Positions 1-8,200 of a stretch of DNA of 10,336 bases are shown one piece after another. Position 1 is the first letter of the stretch; every line of letters starts with the position of its first letter. A model generated the notes under the pieces. It worked only from the letters and a program-made list of their open reading frames with translations. It was not told the origin of the DNA and searched no databases. The DNA comes from Lachnoclostridium sp. UBA5890 (GTDB lineage Bacteria > Bacillota > Clostridia > Lachnospirales > Lachnospiraceae): the NCBI GenBank assembly GCA_002431395.1, contig DJEU01000021.1:53037-63372 (forward strand), given 5' to 3'. Both the position numbers and the translations under genes were made by a program.

Positions 1-82
1 ACGAAGTGTTCGAAATGCGAATGCGGGGGAGGGGCGTCCTGAATAGTTACATTCATTCAAACCAAAGAAAGAGGACTTACTT

Positions 83-1351
83 ATGAGACAATTAAAAATA
101 ATCCGCCTAACCATCCACAAGATGCTGCGGAATATCCACACTTTTGTACGCTGGGGGCTTCTCGCCGCCGCAACCGGTCTTGTTATCGGGGGCTTCAGCA
201 CTCTTTTTGCCGCCTGTCTTCGTTTTGTAACCGATTTTCGCACCGAACGCCCGTGGATGATCTTTTTCCTGCCGCTTGCCGGCATTTTCATCGTATTTTT
301 GTACGGACTTTTTCAATATAAAAATGATAAGGGCACAAATATGGTTTTGTCAACCATTCATGCCGAAACCGAGCTGCCTTTTAAAATGGCACCGCTCATC
401 TTTATCTCGACCGTGATCACCCATCTTTTCGGTGGTTCTGCAGGACGTGAGGGAGCCGCACTGCAACTGGGCGGAAGCATCGGAAACCAGCTTGGAAGGT
501 GGTTCCGGCTTGACGACCGCGACCGCCGCATCCTCGTTATGTGTGGCATGAGTGCCGCTTTTTCGGCGATCTTCGGTACGCCGATTGCCGCCGTCGTCTT
601 TGCCATGGAAGTCGTCAGCGTCGGAGTCATGTATTATGCAGCGCTCGTTCCGTGTGTATTTGCTTCGCTCATTTCCTTCAAAGTGGCCAATCACATGGGG
701 ATCGGACCAAATGTATTTCATTTGCTCGACGTGCCGAGTTTCCAGTTATTGCCAAGCATTAAAGTGATCGTTCTTGCCATGCTGTGCGCCGGTCTGAGCG
801 TTTTGTTTTGTATTATATTGCATTCTTTGGGGGATGTCTATCGCGCGAAATTAAAAAATCCGTATGTACGTATCGTATTTTCGGCAGTTATCATTATTCT
901 GCTGACATTGTGCCTGCAGACCGATGATTATATGGGAGCCGGCGTACCGGTCATTGCGCGCGCGATTCAGGGAAATGTCCACCCAACTGCCTTTTTCTGG
1001 AAAATTGTATTCACTGCGCTTACGCTGGAAGCCGGTTTTAAGGGCGGTGAGATCGTGCCTTCGTTTTTTGTCGGTGCGACATTTGGTTGTCTGTTCGGTC
1101 AGATTGCCGGACTTTCGCCATCGCTGTGTGCCGGTCTTGGGATGGTTTCCGTGTTCTGCGGTGTGACCAACTGCCCGATTTCGTCGCTCCTTATTGCGTT
1201 CGAATTATTCGGCTACGATGCCGTACCATATTTTATGATCGCCATCAGCGTGAGCTTCCTGCTGTCCGGCTATTATGGGCTTTACCACGATCAGACGATC
1301 GTTTATTCCAAATACCGTTCCCAGTACGTAAACAGAAAGGCACGAGACTAA
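83..1351 (+). CDS. CLC-family anion transporter, probable CLC-F type fluoride/proton antiporter
   Basis: A 422-residue polytopic membrane protein of the CLC chloride channel/antiporter family. Seen directly: the gating-glutamate motif GREGA at residues 121-125 (Glu123, equivalent to Glu148 of E. coli ClC-ec1), the following QLGGSIG segment, GGEIVPSFFVG at 321-331 (the GxFxP region) and a C-terminal VYSKY with Tyr408 at the place of the ion-binding Tyr445. There are no CBS domains. The GSGIP loop of chloride CLCs is replaced by KGTNMV (83-88), and the inner proton glutamate (Glu203) aligns with Val177 after Glu176. From family knowledge, this combination resembles the CLC-F fluoride/proton antiporters, which export toxic fluoride. 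That substrate is inference; CLC membership is firm. The start at 83 is supported by GAAAGAGGA at 67-75. A later Met at residue 14 lacks such a site. No fluoride riboswitch is visible in the 82 upstream bases. Confidence 0.9.
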   Translation: MRQLKIIRLTIHKMLRNIHTFVRWGLLAAATGLVIGGFSTLFAACLRFVTDFRTERPWMIFFLPLAGIFIVFLYGLFQYKNDKGTNMVLSTIHAETELPFKMAPLIFISTVITHLFGGSAGREGAALQLGGSIGNQLGRWFRLDDRDRRILVMCGMSAAFSAIFGTPIAAVVFAMEVVSVGVMYYAALVPCVFASLISFKVANHMGIGPNVFHLLDVPSFQLLPSIKVIVLAMLCAGLSVLFCIILHSLGDVYRAKLKNPYVRIVFSAVIIILLTLCLQTDDYMGAGVPVIARAIQGNVHPTAFFWKIVFTALTLEAGFKGGEIVPSFFVGATFGCLFGQIAGLSPSLCAGLGMVSVFCGVTNCPISSLLIAFELFGYDAVPYFMIAISVSFLLSGYYGLYHDQTIVYSKYRSQYVNRKARD

Positions 1352-1365
1352 GCTCGTGCCCTCTG
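1333..1365. terminator. Hairpin between convergent clc and EAL genes, likely bidirectional terminator
   Basis: A perfect 8-bp stem, GGCACGAG (1339-1346) with CTCGTGCC (1353-1360), closes a 6-base loop. It can be lengthened by CAGA (1333-1336) with TCTG (1362-1365) across a small internal loop. The clc stop codon TAA (1349-1351) lies in the loop. On the + strand no T-run follows. On the - strand, where it lies 26 bases past the EAL stop, the stem is followed by a T-rich stretch (CTTTCTGTTTA), so it works better as a terminator for the EAL gene. Structure is seen; function is inferred. Confidence 0.6.
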
Positions 1366-1390
1366 TAACAATATAGAAAGATATTCAAAA

Positions 1391-3055
1391 TCATCCACAC
1401 AGTCGTTTTTCAAATTCGGTCTGTGGCAGCGGCTTGTCAAATACGTAGCCCTGCACGATATCACAGCCGGCCTGCGTAAGATACTGCAGCTGCTCTTCCG
1501 TTTCCACTCCTTCTGCCACGATCCGTTTTCCCAGCTTTTTCACCAGGTCTACGATACTAGTAAACATAATCATGTCCTTTTTCTTGCCCTGATATTCCTG
1601 CTCCAGCGGAATAAATGAGCGGTCAATCTTAATCACGTCGATATTTACGCGTTTGATCATATTGAGCGAGGAAAATCCGGTTCCAAAATCGTCAATGGAT
1701 GTCATAATTCCATTTTCTGCCAACTGGCCGACGATCTCAGCCATTCGTTCGTAATCCTGAAAGTCCTCACTTTCTGTCAGCTCAATTTCTATATATTGGT
1801 GTTCTACACCGTAACGGTCTATAATCTGCAAAATATTTTTTACGAGATTTTTTTCCTGAAGATGTTTTCTCGAAAAATTGACTGAGATACATACCCTGTT
1901 TTGACCGTTTTCCTGACGTTTTTTCTGGAACCTGCACACTTCTTCCAGCACGTAATAATCCAGTTGGCAGATACTTCCTTCCTGCTCAAGCTGCGGCACA
2001 AATTTCCCGGGTGCGATCACATTTCCATTTTGAACCCAGCGCACAAGTGCCTCGGCACCACAGCATTTCTTCTGTGAAATGTCCACTTTCGGCTGATAAT
2101 ATACGACAAATTCACGCACTTTCAATGCCATCGGGAAATTGGAAATAATACTCTGCACATGCATCATCTGCATCTTTATATCATCGGTGTACATCGCCGC
2201 CTTTCCGGCTCCCTTTTGTCTCGCTGCCTGATACGCGATGCTTGCACGCCCCATCACTTCGCGCGGCGCATGAATGTCATGAAGCGAACTGATTCCTACG
2301 GTCGCACCAAAGACGAGTTCCTTTGTTTTCTGCGGCGTCTGATATACCATTCGAATGTTTCGCAGACTTCCCACCACTTCTTTCGCATGCTCCGTTTTCA
2401 GTAGCAAAAGAAAATTGTCGCCTCCGAGTCTTGCCATTCTCTCGTCCTGCCACAAACCGGAATTTACTTTCTGTGCATAATTGCGAAGCACAACATCGCC
2501 CTGCTCATAGGAAAACACTTTATTTACATATTTAAAATTGTGAACGTTAAAGAAAACGATCTGATACTGATCCAGCGTCTTTTCTGTCATTTTCCGGCCG
2601 ACAAATGCCATAAACGCTTCCGGTGTCAGCACTCCGGTAGAAATGTCTGTATTCATGATCTGCGAGATCATATGACTCATCATAAACCGGCTGTAGTGCA
2701 CATAGGTTTCACGGAACAGATAATGAATCGTGTCATTTTGCTCTTCTGTCAATTCCTTTCCCGGGCAGATTCCAATTTCGAAAACCACTACGCCCCCATC
2801 CGGCAGATTATATTGTTTTACATATCCATTATTTTCCAGTCCTTCATTTTCCCCATACAGCACCGCTTCGTGCTTTCTCCCCTGTGGATAGATCTTTGAC
2901 ACCGGTGTCTCCAAACGTACTTTCACACAGCTGAGCGGCAGTTCTTCCGCCAGAAGTGCCATCGCTCTGCATACATTTTCATCATATTTTTCCAGAGTCA
3001 CTGCATCACAATTCAAGAGCTCGATAAACGCTCTCTCCATCTCTTCTCTATTCAT
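1391..3055 (-). CDS. GGDEF-EAL cyclic-di-GMP phosphodiesterase with degenerate GGDEF domain
   Basis: A 554-residue, probably cytosolic c-di-GMP protein with no clear membrane segment. Residues 1-130 are an unassigned N-terminal region. A GGDEF domain follows (about 131-292) and then an EAL domain (about 300-550). The EAL signature residues are present: EAL at 335-337, Asn393, Glu425 in ELTES, Asp455-Asp456 in DDFGTG, Lys477 in IKIDRSF, Glu518 in EGVET and Gln535 in VQGYVF. This predicts hydrolysis of c-di-GMP to pGpG. The GGDEF half looks inactive: the signature is GGDNF (211-215), and the usual metal-binding Asp of the first strand is replaced in FFNVHNFK (168-175). It may bind GTP as a regulator, which is inference. 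The ATG at 3055 has AGAAAGG about 11 bases upstream. The DUF2798 gene lies 89 bp upstream on the same strand with no convincing terminator between, so co-transcription is possible. Confidence 0.93.
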   Translation of the reverse strand: MNREEMERAFIELLNCDAVTLEKYDENVCRAMALLAEELPLSCVKVRLETPVSKIYPQGRKHEAVLYGENEGLENNGYVKQYNLPDGGVVVFEIGICPGKELTEEQNDTIHYLFRETYVHYSRFMMSHMISQIMNTDISTGVLTPEAFMAFVGRKMTEKTLDQYQIVFFNVHNFKYVNKVFSYEQGDVVLRNYAQKVNSGLWQDERMARLGGDNFLLLLKTEHAKEVVGSLRNIRMVYQTPQKTKELVFGATVGISSLHDIHAPREVMGRASIAYQAARQKGAGKAAMYTDDIKMQMMHVQSIISNFPMALKVREFVVYYQPKVDISQKKCCGAEALVRWVQNGNVIAPGKFVPQLEQEGSICQLDYYVLEEVCRFQKKRQENGQNRVCISVNFSRKHLQEKNLVKNILQIIDRYGVEHQYIEIELTESEDFQDYERMAEIVGQLAENGIMTSIDDFGTGFSSLNMIKRVNIDVIKIDRSFIPLEQEYQGKKKDMIMFTSIVDLVKKLGKRIVAEGVETEEQLQYLTQAGCDIVQGYVFDKPLPQTEFEKRLCG

Positions 3056-3144
3056 CCAAATTCATACCTTTCTTTCTCGGATACAAAAAAGTGCATCCTG
3101 CTCAACCTTTTTCAAGTTTAAGAAGCAAAACACACTGTTTTTCA

Positions 3145-3603
3145 CTACTTATCCCTTTTTTCGAAGATCATGCGAAAAATGAATCGCACCAATGGTCCAC
3201 AATAAAACATCTGATACAATATCGCCATTGGGAAATTCATCGCCCATGTCTGAATCCAAGTTCCAAAATCCTTTGTGTCCTTAAAAAGAATGGTTGCGAT
3301 CAAACTCATCGTTGGGCACATAATACAGCAAATACAGATGGAAATGGCATAGGTGATAAATTGTGGCCGGTCATCGGGACGCATCACCGTAAAAGCAAGT
3401 CGGCGCGCCAGTTTTCCAACGACAAAAAATTCTAAAATAAATGCTGCCGGAACCATGATCGGCATCTCATGAAGTGCGGCCAGAAATGTCTCTCCCCGTA
3501 CTCCGCCCATGTTCAGCGCAACATTGTAGACAATCATTCCATACACCATGATTGTCGCCATGATTAACGTAAATACTGCATCTTGAAATTTGTTCTTTGG
3601 CAT
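3145..3603 (-). CDS. DUF2798 family small membrane protein
   Basis: A 152-residue hydrophobic protein that I assign to DUF2798 by sequence pattern; its function is unknown. Four membrane segments are visible, at roughly residues 8-30, 47-66, 83-107 and 117-146. They fall into two similar halves: each has a first helix followed by a loop and then a second helix rich in M, P and F that ends in basic residues (GKLARRLAF and VRFIFRMIF). That suggests an internal two-helix duplication. The reading frame stays open for 31 codons further upstream (to 3696), but the ATG at 3603 is chosen because AGGAGG lies 6 bases before it and the family begins just here; the extra residues are not hydrophobic and have no ribosome-binding site. 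It is transcribed divergently from the AGCS gene and lies upstream of the EAL gene, possibly in one operon. Confidence 0.85.
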   Translation of the reverse strand: MPKNKFQDAVFTLIMATIMVYGMIVYNVALNMGGVRGETFLAALHEMPIMVPAAFILEFFVVGKLARRLAFTVMRPDDRPQFITYAISICICCIMCPTMSLIATILFKDTKDFGTWIQTWAMNFPMAILYQMFYCGPLVRFIFRMIFEKRDK

Positions 3604-3609
3604 AAAAAA

Positions 3610-3615
3610 CCTCCT
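3610..3615 (-). promoter_or_regulatory. Ribosome-binding site of the DUF2798 gene
   Basis: A perfect AGGAGG on the minus strand, 6 bases before the ATG at 3603. It decides the start codon against the longer open frame that reaches 3696. Confidence 0.85.
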
Positions 3616-3746
3616 AATAAAATAATAATAAACGTTGTTTCTTCCTGTGTTGTTCGTTATCATCCCATAGGAGTGTGCGTTTCCAATTAAAACCATATTC
3701 TTTTAGAAATTTTAACACAATTTCAGCTCATATGCAAGTGTTTTTA

Positions 3747-3776
3747 TTGACAACCCGGTGCCTGTTTTGCTATCCT
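3747..3776 (+). promoter_or_regulatory. SigA-type promoter for the AGCS transporter gene
   Basis: A perfect -35 hexamer TTGACA (3747-3752) is followed after 18 bases by TATCCT (3771-3776), preceded by TGC as an extended -10 element. A second -10-like hexamer, TATACT (3777-3782), overlaps the region but sits 24 bases from TTGACA. Either gives a start just ahead of the ribosome-binding site at 3793, hence a very short leader with no room for a riboswitch. This lies in the 206-bp divergent region 3604-3809; I could not identify a convincing promoter there for the minus-strand gene. Confidence 0.65.
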
Positions 3777-3792
3777 TATACTAACACATGTA

Positions 3793-3799
3793 AGGAGGG
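3793..3799 (+). promoter_or_regulatory. Ribosome-binding site of the AGCS gene
   Basis: AGGAGGG lies 10 bases before the ATG at 3810. It fixes the start: the open frame extends back to 3675, but that segment contains the promoter and does not look like coding sequence. Confidence 0.8.
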
Positions 3800-3809
3800 A
3801 CTACATTTC

Positions 3810-5225
3810 ATGCAGCATTTACTTACCCAGATCGTAGACGGTCTGTATTCGATCGTCAGTACTCTTGACAACCTTGTATGGGGATGGGCTATGATTGTTC
3901 TTTTGTTGGGAACTCACATTTTTCTGACAATTCGTACCAAATTTATCCAGTACAAAACGATTACGAAGGGAATTCCGCTTTCGGTGGCAAAGGAAGAAGG
4001 CGCGGATGGCGAAGTCAGTCAGTTTCAGGCGCTTGCTACTGCTCTTGCCTCGACGATCGGAACCGGTAACATCATCGGAATCGGTACCGCGATCGCACTC
4101 GGCGGCCCCGGCGCGGTGCTTTGGTGCTGGCTGACGGGTGTATTTGGTATCGCGACCAAATATGCCGAATCACTGATTGCCGTCAAATACCGCGTAAAGA
4201 CCGAAGACGGCCGTATGCAGGGCGGCGCAATGTATGCTCTTGACCGCGGTCTGAATCTCAAATGGCTGGGCACTTTGTTTGCTGTCTTTGCCGGTTTTGC
4301 TTCCTTTGATATCGGATGCGCTACGCAGGTCAATGCGATTGCCGAAGTGTGCAACACAAATCTCGGCATCCCGCGCTGGCTGATCGGCGTTATTGTCGCC
4401 GCTCTCGTCGCTTTCGTTATCTTTGGCGGCATCCAGAGCATCGCCCGCGTGTGCGAAAAACTGGTTCCTGTCATGGCGGCGTTTTATGTTCTCGGCTGCC
4501 TGATCATTTTATGCATGAATTATGACTATATTATTCCGGCGATCTCGACGATCTGCCGTCTTGCTTTTACCAAAGGCGCTGCTGCCGGCGGACTGGTCGG
4601 CGGAGGAATCCGCTACGCGATCCAATACGGAGTTGCCCGCGGACTCTTCTCCAATGAATCCGGTATGGGATCTGCTCCGATCGCGGCCGCCGCTGCCAAG
4701 ACGAAAAATCCGGTGCGTCAGGCACTTGTTTCCTCAACCGGTACGTTTTGGGATACCGTTGTGGTCTGTCTGATGACCGGACTTGTGCTGGTTTCCACGA
4801 TCATGAAAAATCCGGCGATCAACGCCAATGAGATCACCGACGGAGGCATCCTTACGACGCTTGCTTTCGGTCAGATTTCCGTGCTCGGGCCATTGATCCT
4901 CGTCGTCGGAATCATCTGTTTTGCCTTTTCCACCACACTTGGATGGGCGTATTACGGCGAACGCTGCGTCGAATATTTTGCCGGTAAAAAAGCGCTCGTG
5001 CCTTACCGCATTTTATACATATTAGTGGCACTTATTGCACCGGTCATTGCTCTCGATCTCGTCTGGCTGATTGCCGATGTGCTCAATGCTCTGATGGCGA
5101 TTCCAAACTTGATCGCCGTGCTTCTCCTGTCGCCGGTCATTGTCGCCGAGACGCGAAAATATATCAATAATCTGGATGCAACAGATGATACGCCGGTACC
5201 GGTAGTGAAGACGGGAAGGAAATAA
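3810..5225 (+). CDS. Alanine/glycine:cation symporter (AGCS family)
   Basis: A 471-residue polytopic inner-membrane transporter of the alanine or glycine:cation symporter family (AgcS/AlsT/DagA group), which imports alanine or glycine with Na+ or H+. Seen directly: the N-terminal segment TIRTKFIQ, the signature STIGTGNIIGIGTAIALGGP (81-100), the run WCWLTGVFGIATKYAE (105-120), the hallmark GLFSNESGMGSAPIAAAAAK (278-297) and the late TTLGWAYYGERC (375-386). Length matches the usual 450-480 residues, and the protein ends in a short hydrophilic tail. Exact substrate (alanine, glycine or both) and coupling ion cannot be read from the sequence. The start is set by the ribosome-binding site at 3793-3799 and the promoter at 3747. 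Base composition by eye is clearly more GC-rich than the surface-protein gene downstream. The gene stands alone on its strand and ends before a shared terminator. Confidence 0.95.
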   Translation: MQHLLTQIVDGLYSIVSTLDNLVWGWAMIVLLLGTHIFLTIRTKFIQYKTITKGIPLSVAKEEGADGEVSQFQALATALASTIGTGNIIGIGTAIALGGPGAVLWCWLTGVFGIATKYAESLIAVKYRVKTEDGRMQGGAMYALDRGLNLKWLGTLFAVFAGFASFDIGCATQVNAIAEVCNTNLGIPRWLIGVIVAALVAFVIFGGIQSIARVCEKLVPVMAAFYVLGCLIILCMNYDYIIPAISTICRLAFTKGAAAGGLVGGGIRYAIQYGVARGLFSNESGMGSAPIAAAAAKTKNPVRQALVSSTGTFWDTVVVCLMTGLVLVSTIMKNPAINANEITDGGILTTLAFGQISVLGPLILVVGIICFAFSTTLGWAYYGERCVEYFAGKKALVPYRILYILVALIAPVIALDLVWLIADVLNALMAIPNLIAVLLLSPVIVAETRKYINNLDATDDTPVPVVKTGRK

Positions 5226-5244
5226 CTCATCAACATTTTGGAAT

Positions 5245-5272
5245 AAAAAGGAGGACCGCAGCCCTCCTTTTT
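5245..5272. terminator. Bidirectional rho-independent terminator
   Basis: A perfect 10-bp stem, AAAAAGGAGG (5245-5254) with CCTCCTTTTT (5263-5272), closes an 8-base loop. The A/T-rich base of the stem gives a T-run on each strand. It lies 19 bases after the AGCS stop on the + strand and 11 bases after the surface-protein stop on the - strand, so it can end both convergent transcripts. Confidence 0.9.
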
Positions 5273-5283
5273 CTGTCATGTTT

Positions 5284-8200
5284 CTATTTTACTTTTACAC
5301 GAACTTTCTTCGCGTATCCGTTTCTTGCATATACATATACGATGCATTTGCCTTTTCTTTTCGCCTTGATACGTCCGTTCTTTGAAACGGCCACGATCTT
5401 TCGATTGTTGCTTGCAAATCGAAGTTCTTTTGCATGTGCATTCGATAACGGTTTCTTATTCTTATCTACCAAAATGGTCTTGCCTTTAATCTTTGCACGC
5501 TTTCCAACCTTCAAATTGAACGTTTTCTTTGCTAATTTAATGGCTTTGACATTGGTACTCTTTGTATTTTTCCGTCCAACGATGTGCGCAGTAATGGTTT
5601 TACCAAGTACCACTTTCCGGTCACCATTCATCTTATATGCCTGCACATATATTTTGTAATTCTTCTTCAGTTTCAGTTTTTTGCCATTAACCTTGCGGAT
5701 CTTTATTTTACTCTTATTACTATTATTTACCGAATTCAATGACTTGGCTGTGAATTTCTTTCCACAGTACTGAACATACACATCATAACCGGCTGCTTTT
5801 TTCAGTTTTCCCCAAGAAACCCGAATCTTATTACCTTTCTGGCTTACTTTCAGCTTCGCATTCATAATCAGCGAATTTTTCCTCAACTGTTTGGCAGAAA
5901 CAGATGATACTGCCGGTTCCGTCACGGTTGGTTCTTCAGACGGCTGTTGTGGTGTAACGGATGGAGTTGCCGATGCACTCGGGGTAGCCGATGATACCGG
6001 GGATTCACTGACAGATGGTACCGGTTTTGTCTCTTTGTCATATGCCAATGCATAAACTGAGAATTTCTGCGCCCATACATACAGATAATCGCCTTCGATA
6101 TAAAATCCTTCATGTGATGGATTTGTTCTTTCTGCTTCTGCCAATTCCGGAAGCAGCTCAACCTGTTCTGTCACACCATCGCTATGTTTGCGGTACAACA
6201 TATAGCCGGTGCGGTTCTTTTCTTCATCGGAAAGCGGTTTTGCCAACAATACAAGGTCTTTTGTATCCTTGATATCAAAATCCTCTGATGTTCCATCCGC
6301 ATTCATTACTGTCATCAACACTTTGAAATCAATAAACTCATCACAGGTCTTCTCCTGCGGAATCTGGTTTACAATATCCGCGTCTTCATTCTTATTGTCT
6401 ACTAACAATTTAATATCTACATTTCCTTTGCCGCTTTGGACTGCCTCTACTGCCTTTTTATTTTCGGTAAAGACATCTGTATTATAAATCTTATCCAAAC
6501 CGCCTGCTGCCACATCCGGTGCATTCAACTGCGTTTCTACCGTTGTATTTTTAGCAGAAACCGCTGTATTTCCCAGGGTAGTAGACGATCCATCCTTCAC
6601 AATAACCATCGTAGTGCTATGATGCTCTCCATCGGATACAACTAAATTGTATACTCCATCCGGAATTTTATCGAAGGAAACATTTTCTCCGCCTTTTACA
6701 TTTTCAGCTTTTTCTACTTCTGTATTTCCGACTTTCAGCCCCACTTGATAACTTTTGTTTTTGTCATCCGGATCACCCGCGATGACCAGATCCACTTTGC
6801 CGGCAGCGCCATTGTCTTTTGACTTGTTGTAATCTGCGACCTTTGCCTGATCAACCGTCTCTATCAAAACATTTTCTGCCTTTTCTTGTGTTTCGGTAAC
6901 TGCTGTAACATCTGACGATTTGTCAACATTCTTTTTGGCCTCTTCTGCCTGCTTGCGGATATTCTCTTTCGCTTCTTCTTTCTGTGCATCCGACAGATTT
7001 TTCAATTTATCCACTGCCGCAATGCCGTTATTCATTTTCTTCTCAATATCTGCTTTCACAGCATCTTTATACTTTTCAAATGGCACAAAATTCACTTGAA
7101 TCGAGGACTGATTTCCCGCTTTGTCCACGGCGATTATTTTTTGTACTTTTTCACTATCACAAGTAAGTGTGAATGTACCATTTTCTACTGCTACTTCATT
7201 TTCTTTCACGTAATCATCTGTGCCATCTGTCACATATACACTATCCAGATTCTCCTCTGTAATATGCACGGTGTAAGTGTGGCCGATATACAATTCCTCG
7301 CCATCCTTTACTCCCGTGATTACCGGTTTAACGGCATCTAATACCATTCCATCCGTAGAAATATAACGAATATTTCCGGCATTATCTTCCAGTTTCGCAT
7401 AAATGACTGCCTTCCGGTCTGGTGTAACAGAGAACACTCCCTCGTATGTTTTCCATGCCTCTGTCTTCAAAGTGCCCACTTCTTCCTGAGTCAACGCCCT
7501 GTCTGACACATAATAGGAAATACTCTTAACTTTTGAACCGGCATCTTCTGCCGTGATCGTAACATCCTTGCTTTCGTTAAAGAACTTACCAAATGTAATA
7601 GTGTTAAGGAAGTTAGTCCACTTATTTTCCGCTACATCAATTTGTCCCGTTGGTTCTGTCACATCGGCGATGCCTTCCACTGTGATCTGTGTATCTGTCG
7701 TGATTCCGGAAATCTTGTACATTCCATCGCTCTCTTCTGAAATAACGCGACTGTTTGATCCATCTTTATCGGATGCTTTGACAGCAAAGGACTCTTGTTT
7801 ACTATATCCGTCTGCCACATCCAGCGTGAGGGTTGCATTGCCATTCCACACTGTCTGTGAGACATCACTTTTCAAGGTATAACCAGTCTGCTTTTTCGGA
7901 ATAATAATGTCTAACTTGCGTCCTTTACCAACGGTAACCTCTGTCACATCTGACGCATTGTAGTTTTTCTTTTCTGCCTCGCGCACTTCATAGGTTCCTT
8001 CCGCAAGCAGCATATCAGGATCCGTAACGTCTTCAAATGTCTCTTCCCCTTTTTTACGATATTCCATCGTGGTCGTCAGACCTTTGATCTGACCATCTGC
8101 TTTCTTTTCTATCGTCTCATCAACTGCGGTAATCTGTGGTGCTTCCTGTTCTGCCTTGTCGATGGTTAATACCGCATTTTCAAACTGAACATTGTATATA

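Noticed and set aside
1..82. Possible fluoride riboswitch or the 3' end of an upstream gene ahead of clc
   Set aside because: I looked for the conserved fluoride-riboswitch pieces (GAUG and CUGAUGG-type segments) and did not find them. All three + frames are open from base 1, with stops at 40-42, 44-46 and 84-86, so an upstream gene's tail may be here, but 82 bases cannot show which frame if any. The third frame would overlap the clc start as ATGA, but its codons look poor.
3048..3065. Five-codon minus-strand ORF (ATG at 3065) overlapping the start of the EAL gene
   Set aside because: Its ATG is only one base from the AGAAAGG ribosome-binding site, too close for efficient initiation, and the length is expected by chance.
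3079..3098. Hairpin between the DUF2798 and EAL genes on the minus strand as a terminator
   Set aside because: The stem is 6 bp with a G-U pair, the T-run lies in the loop, and no T-run follows the stem, so it is not a convincing terminator.
3604..3696. N-terminal extension of the DUF2798 frame to the ATG at 3696
   Set aside because: The extension has no ribosome-binding site and is unlike the family, whereas the ATG at 3603 has a perfect AGGAGG at 6 bases.
3788..3793. ATGTAA start-stop element just before the AGCS ribosome-binding site
   Set aside because: It has no ribosome-binding site of its own and probably lies at or near the transcript start; likely chance.
5922..6161. Minus-strand open frame of 79 codons overlapping the surface-protein linker
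   Set aside because: It lies in another frame of a clearly coding gene and its protein has no recognisable character; a shadow of the real reading frame. The same holds for the other overlapping open frames along the window.
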